From NCBI GenBank assembly GCA_018819265.1, contig JAHJQI010000121.1, positions 1 to 50,797 on the forward strand: DNA of 50,797 nucleotides, in the 5' to 3' direction. The position numbers and the translations under genes are program-made. Below the pieces are notes generated by a model, which saw nothing but the letters and a program-made list of their open reading frames with translations, searched no databases and was not told where the DNA came from. This DNA comes from Alphaproteobacteria bacterium. GTDB lineage: Bacteria > Pseudomonadota > Alphaproteobacteria > Rhizobiales > Hyphomicrobiaceae. Shown piece after piece: positions 37,022 through 45,408 of this stretch. Position 1 is the stretch's first letter, and each line of letters starts with the position of its first letter.

Positions 37022-39253
37022 ATGCTGCTGGGGGCAGGCGATTTCGAGACGCAACCGCCGTCGGCCGACGCCTATCGGCAGCCGGTTCGGCGCAGCAGTG
37101 CGCAGAGAATCGCCGATGGCCTGGAGGAGGAGCGGGCGCGCTGGTTCTACTGGGTACCCGTGTTTGTTGGGTGTGGCGCGCTCCTCTACTTCTCGCTGCC
37201 GGTCGAACCTCGAGGATTTGTCGTCGCCGGGGTGCTCGCCGCCGCGCTCGGCGTGCGGTTCGGCGTTGGTGCGGGGACGTATACGGAGATCGTCGCATCG
37301 ACCCTGGTGTGCCTCGCCATCGGCATGGCGGCGGCGAAGGTGCGTACCGAAATCGTGCGGGCACCGGTTCTTTCGGGTGACATCGGGCCGGTCGAAGCCA
37401 CCGGGTTCGTGGAACTGATCGAGGCGCGCGAAGGCGGGGGCGTGCGGCTGACGGTACGGGTCGGGCAGATCGAGTCGATTGGGCCGGACGACCTGCCGGC
37501 GCGCATGCGCGTTTCGGTTCGTCCGGCGGTCGAAGGACTGCTGCCGGGCGATCGGATAACGATGAAGGTCAAGTTGTCGCCGCCGCCGCGGCCTTCCGTG
37601 CCCGGCGGTTACGATTTCGCGCGTTACGCCTTCTTTCGCGGGATCGGGGCGGTGGGGTACGCGACCGCGCCGCCTGTCAAAACCGAAGTTGCTGCCGGGC
37701 ATTCGGGCGAAGCGGGGTTCGTGGCAGATTTTGCGCTGGGCGTCGCGCGCCTGCGCAAGGACATCGGCGACCGGGTGAAGGCTGCGCTGCCCGGCCAGAC
37801 CGGAGCGATTGCCAATGCTCTCATCACCGGGGACCGCAGCGGAATCGCCGAAGACACCAACGAAGCCTACCGCGCGTCGGGCCTATATCACATCCTGTCG
37901 ATCTCGGGCCTGCACATGGCGATCATGGGGGGGGCGGTATTCATCGCACTGCGTTTCATGCTGGCGCTGGTTCCATCGATCGCGCTCAACTACCCGATCA
38001 AGAAGTGGGCGGCGGCGGGCGCCATTCTCGGTTCGTTCGGTTATCTCATGATTTCCGGCGGATCGTTTGCGACGGTGCGATCGTTCCTGATGATCGCGGT
38101 GATGTTCGCTTCGATCCTCGCCGACCGTCCGGCGATCGCGATGCGCAACGTGGCGCTGTCGGCGCTGCTGATCCTGTTGCTGTTTCCCGAAAGCGTGGTC
38201 GATCCGGGTTTCCAGATGTCGTTTGCCGCGGTGGTGGCCCTGGTGTCTGTCTACGAGGCGCTGGCACGCCGCGCCGAGCCGTGGCTCGATGGTCCGCAAT
38301 CGTGGCTGTGGAGGGCAGCTGCATTCTTTGCTGCAATCGTCGGGTCGACGCTGGTGGCGAGCGCTGCGGTGGCGCCGCTCGGGGTCTATCACTTTCACCA
38401 GACGCAGCACTTTGCCGTGCTCGCCAACCTGATCGCGGTTCCGATCTGCAACCTGATCGTGATGCCGGCTGCACTCGGTGCCCTGGTGTTGATGCCGTTT
38501 GGCGGCGAAGCTTTGGCGCTGGCGGTCATGGGGCCGGGGCTTGAAGCGATGGGTGTTGTCGCGGCCTGGGTGGCCGGTCTCAAGGGGGCGGTCAGCCATG
38601 TGCCGGCGATCCCGGCCCATGCGCTGGTGGCGATGGCGGCCGGGGGCCTGTGGCTCTGCCTGATCCGTCCGCGCTGGCGGCTTCTGGGGATCGTGGCGAT
38701 AGCTGCGGGCCTGGCGATGACGCCGCTTCGATCCGCGCCGGATCTGCTGGTCGGTGACGAAGGCCGATTGGTGGTTCTGCGTGATGCAGCGGGTGCGTTC
38801 GCGGGACTGACGTCTCGATATTCCGAGTACGAACTGGCGCAATGGCTGTCGCGGGATGGCGACAAGCGGGAGGCAAAGGAAGTCGGCCTCGGCGGAGCCA
38901 TGAGTTGCGATGAGGCCGGATGTACGGGATATGCGAAGGGCTTGCGGGTTGCTATTGCGCGGCATCCCTCAGCCCTGCGGGACGACTGCCGGCGTGCCGA
39001 CATTCTCGTCACCGGCCGGGGCGTGGCTGTGCCAGGGGTTTCGGCAACTGAAGCGAAGCCGGCGGATGCAGCGGCTGGCATGGAGGCTGCGAAGCTTCAA
39101 TGCCCGCGTCCGAAACTCATCATCACGCGGGCGGCGCTGCAGAGGTTTGGAACGCATTCCGTTTCGATTGCAGACGATGGCGCAATCGCCGTCGAAACGG
39201 TAGCGGAGGTTCAGGGCGTGAGGCCCTGGTCGAGGATCGCCCCCGGCAAGTGA
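37022..39253 (+). CDS. comEC: ComEC/Rec2 family competence-type membrane protein
   Basis: 743 aa. Inner-membrane channel family used for single-stranded DNA uptake in competent bacteria. N-terminal membrane pair and DUF4131-type soluble domain (about 50-240), then the competence core with ALITGDRSGIAEDTNEAYRA, SGLYHILSISGLHMAI and many membrane helices up to about residue 570. In the final 170 residues the HxHxDH metal motif of the beta-lactamase-like domain is not visible, so that domain is degenerate or replaced. Whether this organism takes up DNA is unknown. Divergent from gltX, convergent with lexA. Confidence 0.88.
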   Translation: MLLGAGDFETQPPSADAYRQPVRRSSAQRIADGLEEERARWFYWVPVFVGCGALLYFSLPVEPRGFVVAGVLAAALGVRFGVGAGTYTEIVASTLVCLAIGMAAAKVRTEIVRAPVLSGDIGPVEATGFVELIEAREGGGVRLTVRVGQIESIGPDDLPARMRVSVRPAVEGLLPGDRITMKVKLSPPPRPSVPGGYDFARYAFFRGIGAVGYATAPPVKTEVAAGHSGEAGFVADFALGVARLRKDIGDRVKAALPGQTGAIANALITGDRSGIAEDTNEAYRASGLYHILSISGLHMAIMGGAVFIALRFMLALVPSIALNYPIKKWAAAGAILGSFGYLMISGGSFATVRSFLMIAVMFASILADRPAIAMRNVALSALLILLLFPESVVDPGFQMSFAAVVALVSVYEALARRAEPWLDGPQSWLWRAAAFFAAIVGSTLVASAAVAPLGVYHFHQTQHFAVLANLIAVPICNLIVMPAALGALVLMPFGGEALALAVMGPGLEAMGVVAAWVAGLKGAVSHVPAIPAHALVAMAAGGLWLCLIRPRWRLLGIVAIAAGLAMTPLRSAPDLLVGDEGRLVVLRDAAGAFAGLTSRYSEYELAQWLSRDGDKREAKEVGLGGAMSCDEAGCTGYAKGLRVAIARHPSALRDDCRRADILVTGRGVAVPGVSATEAKPADAAAGMEAAKLQCPRPKLIITRAALQRFGTHSVSIADDGAIAVETVAEVQGVRPWSRIAPGK

Positions 39254-39396
39254 GGGGCGCTCCGTTAGGCACAGATGTAGACAGTCTCGTCGGCGTGTTC
39301 GCTTTGCATGCACTCGCGGCCGCACGCTTCGAGCCATTGCGGGAATTCTTCATGCCTGGAGCGGTTTGGCGGCAATTCCGACGGTGCAACCGGAGT

Positions 39397-39462
39397 TCTA
39401 GAGCATTATCCGATCACACGGAAACGCACCCGCGTTTTAGTGGTCGGATGAAAATGCTCTAC
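39397..39462. repeat. CTAG-ended palindromic repeat (copy 5)
   Basis: Nested arms: TCTAGAGCAT with ATGCTCTA, ATCCGA with TCGGAT, and AAACGC with GCGTTT at the tip. It sits in the 281-bp space between the convergent comEC and lexA genes, just before copy 6. Confidence 0.75.
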
Positions 39463-39471
39463 AACCATGAT

Positions 39472-39538
39472 TCTAGTGCAACTTTATCCGACCTGTGAAT
39501 CGCTGAAAGCGATTCCGTCAGGTCGGATGTTGCTCTAG
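39472..39538. repeat. CTAG-ended palindromic repeat (copy 6), overlapping the lexA stop
   Basis: Near-perfect 67-bp palindrome: CTAGTGCAAC with GTTGCTCTAG, TATCCGACCT with AGGTCGGAT, GAATCGCT with AGCGATTC around a GAA tip. The terminal CTAG (39535-39538) contains the TAG stop codon of lexA (39535-39537 read on the minus strand). With copy 5 it could act as a two-way terminator. Confidence 0.75.
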
Positions 39539-40245
39539 TAGCGGCGGATCAATCCGACGAGGCGGCCCTGGATATCGACTTGTTCGGGACCGAAGATGCG
39601 CGTTTCGTAGGCCGGGTTGGCGGCTTCGAGGGCGATGGCCGAACCCTTCTTGCGAAGTCGCTTGAGGGTCGCTTCCTCCTTCTCGACGAGAGCGACGACG
39701 ATGTCGCCGTTCTGGGCGGTTTGGCAGCGGCGGATGATTACCGTGTCGCCGTCATGGATGCCGGCATCGATCATCGAATCGCCTTTCACTTCCAGCGCGA
39801 AGTGTTCTCCACCCGAGATCAGGTCGGGCGGGCAATCAATGTCGTGGGTGTGGTCCTGGATGGCGCTGATCGGCGTGCCGGCCGCGATGCGGCCCATCAC
39901 GGGGATCGAGACGGACTGCGAGGCGGAGAACGCGGGCGGTGGCGGGGAAGGCGGGCGCTTGGCGCTCATGCCGCCCTCGATGCTGCGCAGTGTCGTTGCC
40001 TGCTGCTGATCTCGGGCCGGCGGCTCCATGCCTTCCGGCAGCTTGATGACTTCGATGGCGCGGGCCCGATGGGGCAGGCGACGGATAAACCCGCGCTCGA
40101 CAAGCGCGGTGATCAGCCGGTGGATACCGGACTTCGATTTCAGATCGAGCGCATCTTTCATCTCGTCGAACGAGGGCGGGACGCCGGCTTCTTGCAGTCG
40201 CTCGTGGATGAAGAGCAGCAAATCCTTCTGCTTCTGAGTCAGCAT
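39535..40245 (-). CDS. lexA: SOS repressor LexA
   Basis: 236 aa. Represses DNA-damage genes until RecA filaments make it cut itself. N-terminal winged helix ([35 protein letters not shown]), a long Pro-rich linker (about 70-112) and the S24 peptidase domain: cleavage site Ala122-Gly123 in GRIAAGTP, nucleophile Ser157 in VKGDSMID, catalytic Lys195 in ATLKRL. Its promoter contains the alphaproteobacterial LexA box, so it represses itself. Its leader holds three tandem 37-bp repeats. The stop codon lies inside a palindromic repeat. Confidence 0.97.
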   Translation of the reverse strand: MLTQKQKDLLLFIHERLQEAGVPPSFDEMKDALDLKSKSGIHRLITALVERGFIRRLPHRARAIEVIKLPEGMEPPARDQQQATTLRSIEGGMSAKRPPSPPPPAFSASQSVSIPVMGRIAAGTPISAIQDHTHDIDCPPDLISGGEHFALEVKGDSMIDAGIHDGDTVIIRRCQTAQNGDIVVALVEKEEATLKRLRKKGSAIALEAANPAYETRIFGPEQVDIQGRLVGLIRRY

Positions 40246-40296
40246 GGCGGTCTCGTGCTCCCTAGGGCGTCGTCAAAGTTGTCGTCTGCGACTAAG

Positions 40297-40395
40297 CCAA
40301 CACTTCGCAGGCTCGTGTTGGGCGTACTAAGTGCCAACACTTCCCAAGTTCGTGTTGGGCGTACTAAGTGCCAACACTTCCCAAGTTCGTGTTGG
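40297..40395 (-). repeat. Three tandem 37-bp repeats in the lexA leader
   Basis: Each copy contains the hairpin CCAACAC-N11-GTGTTGG, at 40297-40321, 40334-40358 and 40371-40395, exactly 37 bp apart. Copies 2 and 3 are identical across the hairpin; copy 1 has three or so changes in the loop. They lie between the lexA promoter and start codon, so they would be transcribed as three successive hairpins. No unique spacers, so not CRISPR. Confidence 0.85.
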
Positions 40396-40415
40396 GCTGT
40401 ACAAACCATGAACGT

Positions 40416-40444
40416 ACCATACCTGTTCGCTCTGCGTTCCGCAA
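40416..40444 (-). promoter_or_regulatory. lexA promoter
   Basis: On the minus strand TTGCGG (40439-40444) and TATGGT (40416-40421) are 17 bp apart. The SOS box lies in the spacer and touches the -35 element. Transcription would start near 40409, leaving a leader of about 164 nt. Confidence 0.6.
40425..40439. promoter_or_regulatory. LexA (SOS) box
   Basis: GTTC-GCTCTGC-GTTC on the plus strand (GAAC-N7-GAAC on the minus) is an exact match to the direct-repeat LexA box of alphaproteobacteria. Its place between -35 and -10 fits LexA autorepression. Confidence 0.85.
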
Positions 40445-40459
40445 GCCCGTACAACTGAT

Positions 40460-41683
40460 TCAAAAATCAATCGTCCGAACTGTGACTTTATCGCCCTCGG
40501 CGAGGGGCGGGGCGTAGGGAGGCCGGACGATCAGCGCGTTGGCCCGGGCGAGGATCGTGAGGAGGGCGCTGTCCTGGCTGGAGGCCGGGGTGACAGTCGG
40601 CGTCCCGTCAGCGGCCAATGTCAGTTCGGCGCGCATGTAGTGCTGGCGGGGGCCGTTCTTTTCGAGGGGGGTCGTGAGCCTCGCTTCGGTGTGCGTTGGG
40701 GCGGCGGATCGGATTGCGCCGCTCAGCGCCTCGATCAATGGAATGACGAAGATCGCGGTGCAGATGATCGAGGAGACGGGGTTGCCCGGCACGCCGATGG
40801 CGCGTTGGCCGGACTTCGCCTGCGCGAACATCAGCGGCTTGCCGGGCCGCATGGCGATCTTCCAGAAGTCGAGTTCGAACCCGTTGGCCTCAAGCGCCTG
40901 CGAAACGAGATCATGGTCGCCGACTGATGCACCGCCGATGGTGATCAGGACATCGGCGTCGGCGGCTTGGTCGAGGTGCGACTTCAGACTGTCGAGGGTA
41001 TCGCGTGCGATGCCGAGCAGCCTTGCTTCGCCGCCGGCGCGGGTGACCATCGCGGCGATGGCGTAGCTGTTGGACGCGACGATCTGGCCCGGTCCGGGCG
41101 TGATGCCCGGCGTAACGAGTTCGTCGCCTGTTGCGAGTATTGCAACGACGGGCTTACGGCGGGTGGGGAGTGCTGCGTGGCCCATGGCGGCGGCGAGGGC
41201 GATGTGGCGGGGCATGAGCCGGGTGCCGGCTTCAATCGTGGTGGCGCCCGTGACGAAATCGCCGCCGGCGGCGCGGACGTGGCCGGGATCGGGTGTACCG
41301 TCGACGACGATAACGGTGCCGTCCGCTTCGCGTTCGGTGTTTTCCTGGATGACGATGGCGTCGGACCCTTGGGGGAGGGGCGCGCCGGTGAAGATGCGCA
41401 CGGTTTCGCCCGGGCGGAGGGGGAGGCCGCTAAAGGGATGACCGGCGGCGGCTTCTCCGGTCAGCGTCAGGCGGGCGGGCAAGGTCGCGACGTCGGCGGC
41501 ACGCACCGCGTAGCCGTCCATGGCGGAGGCGTGGAAGGGCGGCTGGGTCAGCTTTGCATTCAGCGGTTCGGCAAGCGTACGGCCGGCAGCCTCGAGCAGT
41601 GCGACAGATTCGTTTTGCGTCGGTCGGACGCCGTCCAGGATGCGGGCAAGGGCTTCATCGACGCTGAGGGCGGGATTAGACAT
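40460..41683 (-). CDS. moeA: Molybdopterin molybdenumtransferase
   Basis: 407 aa from the ATG at 41683 (MSNPALSVDEALARIL); the frame is open to 41764 but not conserved there. Inserts molybdate into adenylylated molybdopterin. Landmarks: FHASAMDGYAVRAAD, RIFTGAPLPQGSDAIV, ILATGDELV, the MoCF-type loop ITIGGASVGDHDLV, MRPGKPLMFA and GVPGNPVSS. Starts 7 bp after the moaC stop; the genes are co-transcribed. This is the last gene of the ppiD-to-moeA minus-strand series. Confidence 0.95.
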   Translation of the reverse strand: MSNPALSVDEALARILDGVRPTQNESVALLEAAGRTLAEPLNAKLTQPPFHASAMDGYAVRAADVATLPARLTLTGEAAAGHPFSGLPLRPGETVRIFTGAPLPQGSDAIVIQENTEREADGTVIVVDGTPDPGHVRAAGGDFVTGATTIEAGTRLMPRHIALAAAMGHAALPTRRKPVVAILATGDELVTPGITPGPGQIVASNSYAIAAMVTRAGGEARLLGIARDTLDSLKSHLDQAADADVLITIGGASVGDHDLVSQALEANGFELDFWKIAMRPGKPLMFAQAKSGQRAIGVPGNPVSSIICTAIFVIPLIEALSGAIRSAAPTHTEARLTTPLEKNGPRQHYMRAELTLAADGTPTVTPASSQDSALLTILARANALIVRPPYAPPLAEGDKVTVRTIDF

Positions 41684-41690
41684 CGTTCGA

Positions 41691-42179
41691 CTACTTGCTG
41701 GAGGCGTCGGCGCGATAATGGCCGGAGCGGCCACCAACTTTCTCGACGAGGCGGATGCCGTCAAAGCGCATCGCCTTGTCGGCGGCTTTGAGCATGTCGT
41801 AGATCGTCAGGCAGGCGACCGAGACGGCGGTCAGCGCCTCCATCTCGACTCCCGTCTTGCCGGTGACCTTGACCTCAGCAGTGACATGAACGCCGGCGGG
41901 GTCTTTCGAAATCGCGAAATCGACCGTCGCCTTGGCGATCGGAAGGGGATGGCAGAGCGGGATCAGATCATGCGTGCGCTTGGCCGCCATGATGCCGGCG
42001 ATGCGCGCGGTGGCGAGAACGTCGCCTTTCTTGGCTGCGCCTTTTTCGATGAGCGCAAGGGTTTCAGGAGCCATGGTCACGAAGCCCTCGGCGATCGCCG
42101 TGCGGGATGTGGTGTCCTTGTCGGAGACGTCGACCATGCGGGCCTCGCCGCGCTCGTTGAGGTGGGTGAGTTCGCTCAT
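41691..42179 (-). CDS. moaC: Cyclic pyranopterin monophosphate synthase
   Basis: 162 aa. Converts the MoaA product 3',8-cyclo-GTP to cyclic pyranopterin monophosphate, the first stable molybdenum cofactor precursor. [39 protein letters not shown] and the C-terminal GGRSGHYRA match the family. The first bases overlap the trpC stop by 4 bp (ATGA), coupling a cofactor gene to the tryptophan genes, an order found widely in Hyphomicrobiales. Confidence 0.97.
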   Translation of the reverse strand: MSELTHLNERGEARMVDVSDKDTTSRTAIAEGFVTMAPETLALIEKGAAKKGDVLATARIAGIMAAKRTHDLIPLCHPLPIAKATVDFAISKDPAGVHVTAEVKVTGKTGVEMEALTAVSVACLTIYDMLKAADKAMRFDGIRLVEKVGGRSGHYRADASSK

Positions 42180-42976
42180 GCGGCGGCTCCGGTCAGCAGC
42201 GCGGTGGTGGCGGCCGTCACGTCGGCCTGGCGCATCAGGCTTTCGCCGACGAGGAAGGCGTTGACGTTACTCTTTTGCAACCGGGCGATGTCGGCGTTCG
42301 TGAATATCCCGCTTTCGGAAACGCTAATGCGGTCGGCGGGAACGACGGCTGCAAGCCGCTCGGTGGTCTCGAGGTGGACGTCGAAGGTGCGCAGGTCGCG
42401 GTTGTTGATGCCGATAAGCAAGCTATCGAGTAAGAGGGCGCGGTCGAGTTCGGCTTCGTCGTGGACTTCGACGAGAGCATCCATGCCCCAGTCGCGCGCG
42501 GCGCTGACGAGCTTTGCGGCGATAGCGTCGTCGACCTGGGCCATGATGACGAGAATGCAGTCGGCGCCCCAGGCGCGCGCTTCGACGACCTGGTAGGTGT
42601 CGAGCATGAAGTCCTTGCGCAATACGGGTAAGGAACAGGCCGCGCGGGCGGCTTTGAGAAACTCGGGCGCACCCTGGAAGGACGGCGTGTCGGTGAGGAC
42701 CGACAAGCAGGCGGCGCCTCCAGCCGCGTAGGCCCTGGCGAGTGCGGGCGGATCGAAGTCGGCGCGGATCAGGCCCTTCGAGGGGCTCGCCTTCTTGATC
42801 TCGGCGATGAGGCCGGGTTTGCCGTCGGCGTGCTTTTTCATCAGCGCGCCAAGAAAGGGCCGCACGCGCGGTGCGCTGCGGGCGTACTCGGCAACGATCT
42901 GGAGGGGTTCGCGGACTTTGGCGGCGGCGATCTCGTCCAGCTTATAGGCGGTGATCTTGTCGAGGATGTCTGGCAT
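42176..42976 (-). CDS. trpC: Indole-3-glycerol phosphate synthase
   Basis: 266 aa. Closes the indole ring from CdRP in tryptophan synthesis; (beta/alpha)8 barrel. [16 protein letters not shown] holds a catalytic Lys and the first-strand Glu, [13 protein letters not shown] the second catalytic Lys region, [12 protein letters not shown] and [11 protein letters not shown] the phosphate-binding strands. Not fused to TrpF. Starts 73 bp after trpD. Confidence 0.97.
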   Translation of the reverse strand: MPDILDKITAYKLDEIAAAKVREPLQIVAEYARSAPRVRPFLGALMKKHADGKPGLIAEIKKASPSKGLIRADFDPPALARAYAAGGAACLSVLTDTPSFQGAPEFLKAARAACSLPVLRKDFMLDTYQVVEARAWGADCILVIMAQVDDAIAAKLVSAARDWGMDALVEVHDEAELDRALLLDSLLIGINNRDLRTFDVHLETTERLAAVVPADRISVSESGIFTNADIARLQKSNVNAFLVGESLMRQADVTAATTALLTGAAA

Positions 42977-43049
42977 GGCTCCGATATAAGCTGAAACGGG
43001 GTGGGAGTGGTAGGGAGTTCGGAGGGAGGATTACCGCGGCGCGGAGGTA

Positions 43050-44072
43050 TCAGGCGTTCGATGCGGCGACAAGTTTCTCCAATGCCGCCTTGGCGCGGCC
43101 GTCATCGATGGCGGCTTGCGCGAGTTTGACTCCCTCCGAAATGCTGGCGGCGCGTTCGCCGACAACCAGGGCGGCACCTGCATTGAGGCAGACGATGTCG
43201 CGATAGGCACTCCTGACCCCGCCGAGAAGATCGCGGATGGCCTGCGCATTGACGGTGGCGTCCCCGCCCTTGAGGTCGTCGAGGCTGGCAAGCGGCAGTC
43301 CGGCTTGCTGCGGGGTGATCTCGAAAACCGAAACCGCGCCGGCGTCAACTTCTGCGACCATCGTCGGGCCGGTCGTCGTCAGTTCGTCCATGCCATCGGA
43401 GCCATGCACGACCCAGGCGCGCTCGGCGCCGAGACTGGCCAGCGCATCGGCGATCGGCTCGACCCAGCGGGCATCGAAGACGCCGACCACCTGGCGGGTC
43501 ACACGGCCGGGGTTGGCAATGGGACCAAGCAGGTTGAACAGGGTGCGGACCTTGAGGGCGGCGCGGGCCGGGGCCCAGATCTTCATGGCGGGGTGGTGCA
43601 TCGGCGCCCACATGAAGGCGAGACCGGCCTTGCCGATGACATCTTCGACCTGGTGCGGAGTCAGGTCAATTTTGACGCCGAGCGCGTGGAGCACATCGGA
43701 GGCGCCGGACTTAGAAGACACCGAGCGGTTGCCGTGTTTCGCGACCGTCAGTCCAGCGCCTGCCGCGACGATGGCGGCGCAGGTCGAGACGTTATAGGTG
43801 CCGTGGCTGTCGCCGCCGGTGCCGACGATGTCGACGGCGCCGGCTGGAACGTCGACGGCGAGCATGCGATCGCGCAACAGACGCGCCGCCCCGGCGATCT
43901 CTGGGAGCGTTTCGCGGCGCAGGCGCAACGCCATCAGGAATGCGGCGCGCTGGCTGTCGTTGGCGGTATCGCTCATCAGTGCGTCGAGTGCCGCCGCGAT
44001 CGCCTCCTCGTCGAACGTCCCGCCGTTCGCGGCATATTCAAGGATCGATTTGATGTCGGCTTCTGTGGTCAT
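43050..44072 (-). CDS. trpD: Anthranilate phosphoribosyltransferase
   Basis: 340 aa, standard length. Transfers phosphoribose from PRPP to anthranilate. DIVGTGGDSHGTYNVST is the PRPP/magnesium loop, AKHGNRSVSSKSGASDVLHALG the conserved anthranilate site, and RTLFNLLGPIANPG, VVHGSDGMDELT follow. Starts 36 bp after trpG. Confidence 0.97.
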   Translation of the reverse strand: MTTEADIKSILEYAANGGTFDEEAIAAALDALMSDTANDSQRAAFLMALRLRRETLPEIAGAARLLRDRMLAVDVPAGAVDIVGTGGDSHGTYNVSTCAAIVAAGAGLTVAKHGNRSVSSKSGASDVLHALGVKIDLTPHQVEDVIGKAGLAFMWAPMHHPAMKIWAPARAALKVRTLFNLLGPIANPGRVTRQVVGVFDARWVEPIADALASLGAERAWVVHGSDGMDELTTTGPTMVAEVDAGAVSVFEITPQQAGLPLASLDDLKGGDATVNAQAIRDLLGGVRSAYRDIVCLNAGAALVVGERAASISEGVKLAQAAIDDGRAKAALEKLVAASNA

Positions 44073-44108
44073 TCTGGGTGCATGGTCTTGATGGTATCGG
44101 GTCAGGGA

Positions 44109-44723
44109 TCAGGCGGCTTTGGGCGGCGAGCGAGGCATTTTCTTGAGGCTCTTGAAACCGCTGAGGCGGAGGAAGTTCGCGAGGATGTCGTGACCGTGTT
44201 CGGACGCGATGCTTTCGGGGTGGAACTGGACGCCATGGACCGGATGCTGCCTGTGTTGCAGCCCCATGATGACATGATCGCCGGTTTCGGCGGTGACTTC
44301 CAGGCAGGGGGGGAGGTTTTCGCGTTCGACGACCAGCGAATGATAGCGCGTCACTTCGAAGGTTTCGGGCAGCCCGGCGAAAATGCCCGTGCCGTTGTGG
44401 CGGACCTTGGAGAGCTTGCCGTGCATCGGCACTGGCGCGCGGATCACCTTGCCGCCGTAGGCCTGGCCGATCGACTGGTGACCGAGGCAGACGCCGAGGA
44501 TCGGAATGCGCCCGTCGACCTGGCGGATGAGTTCGAGGCAGATGCCGGCTTCATTGGGCGTGCAGGGGCCGGGCGAAAGGACAATTGATTTCGGTTTCAG
44601 TGCGATCGCCTCGGCCACCGTGAGTTGGTCGTTGCGGTGAACGACCGAGGCCGCGCCAAGCTCGCCGATGTAATGGACGAGATTGTAGGTGAAGCTGTCA
44701 TAGTTATCGATGAGGAGCAGCAT
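44109..44723 (-). CDS. trpG: Anthranilate synthase component II (glutamine amidotransferase)
   Basis: 204 aa. Provides ammonia from glutamine to TrpE; the same subunit type may serve PabB. Class I amidotransferase triad: Cys in [12 protein letters not shown], His and Glu in [22 protein letters not shown] and [12 protein letters not shown] complete the pattern. It is a separate gene here, not a TrpE-G fusion as in many Rhizobiaceae. sixA lies between it and trpE. Confidence 0.97.
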   Translation of the reverse strand: MLLLIDNYDSFTYNLVHYIGELGAASVVHRNDQLTVAEAIALKPKSIVLSPGPCTPNEAGICLELIRQVDGRIPILGVCLGHQSIGQAYGGKVIRAPVPMHGKLSKVRHNGTGIFAGLPETFEVTRYHSLVVERENLPPCLEVTAETGDHVIMGLQHRQHPVHGVQFHPESIASEHGHDILANFLRLSGFKSLKKMPRSPPKAA

Positions 44724-44801
44724 CGAGATTTCCGTTGTTAGGTCGCTTGGGGCGGGACCATAGACCGCCGGCGAGGCCTGTGGCCAGCGCCTTGGCGCGC
44801 T

Positions 44802-45320
44802 TCAATCGAGGTCGCGGGGGACGAGGAATGATTCGAGTGTGCCGCCAGCCGGGCCGATGTTAGCCCAGGCATTCGTTTCGAAGGTGATGACGGCAAGGGC
44901 TGCGGTCGGGAACTTCATCGCCATGGCGCCGATCGCCTTCTTGTCGCCGTTGCCGACAAGGGTGAGGGCGAGGGCGTGCAGTCCGGGGTTGTGGCCGATG
45001 ACCATGAGGCGCTTGTCGGTCTTGCCGGCACGCTCCCGGAGGACGTCGAGGATCGTTTCGGCGGCGGCCAGATAAAGCCGCTCGTCGATGTCGACAGCAG
45101 GCGGCGGGTTCGGCAACTCGGTGAGAACGAGCGACAAGGTCGCCCTCGTGCGAACCGCGTCCGAACACAGGATGCGGTCGGGGCTCTGGCCCGAACTGGC
45201 GATATGGCGGGCGACCAGGGGGGCGGCCTTGACGCCGCGCTTGTTGAGTGGGCGCTCGTGATCGGCGAGATCGGCGCTCCAGTCGGATTTGGCGTGGCGA
45301 AAGAGCAGAAGTGTCAGCAT
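44802..45320 (-). CDS. sixA: Histidine phosphatase family protein, SixA-like
   Basis: 172 aa. TLLLFRHAKSDW carries the RHG-type catalytic His with Ala in place of Gly, as in SixA phosphohistidine phosphatases; DRILCSDAVRTRAT and LMVIGHNPGLHAL hold the remaining phosphate-binding Arg and His. E. coli SixA removes phosphate from phosphohistidine in the PTS and phosphorelay proteins; here the target is unknown. It is co-directional with, and inserted between, trpE and trpG, with gaps of 88 and 78 bp, so a role in tryptophan synthesis need not follow. Confidence 0.85.
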   Translation of the reverse strand: MLTLLLFRHAKSDWSADLADHERPLNKRGVKAAPLVARHIASSGQSPDRILCSDAVRTRATLSLVLTELPNPPPAVDIDERLYLAAAETILDVLRERAGKTDKRLMVIGHNPGLHALALTLVGNGDKKAIGAMAMKFPTAALAVITFETNAWANIGPAGGTLESFLVPRDLD

Positions 45321-45408
45321 TCGTTTCTAACCCGCTCCATGCGCGATCAGGTTGATATCAGCGTTCCGTTGCGTGGCTCGAATGCGACAGAACGATCAGG
45401 ATTCCGGT

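Noticed and set aside
40297..40395. Short CRISPR-like array
   Set aside because: Units are directly tandem with no variable spacers, and only three copies exist.
43116..44588. 490-residue plus-strand open frame across trpD and trpG
   Set aside because: Antisense to both genes with intact catalytic motifs; composition typical of a shadow frame.
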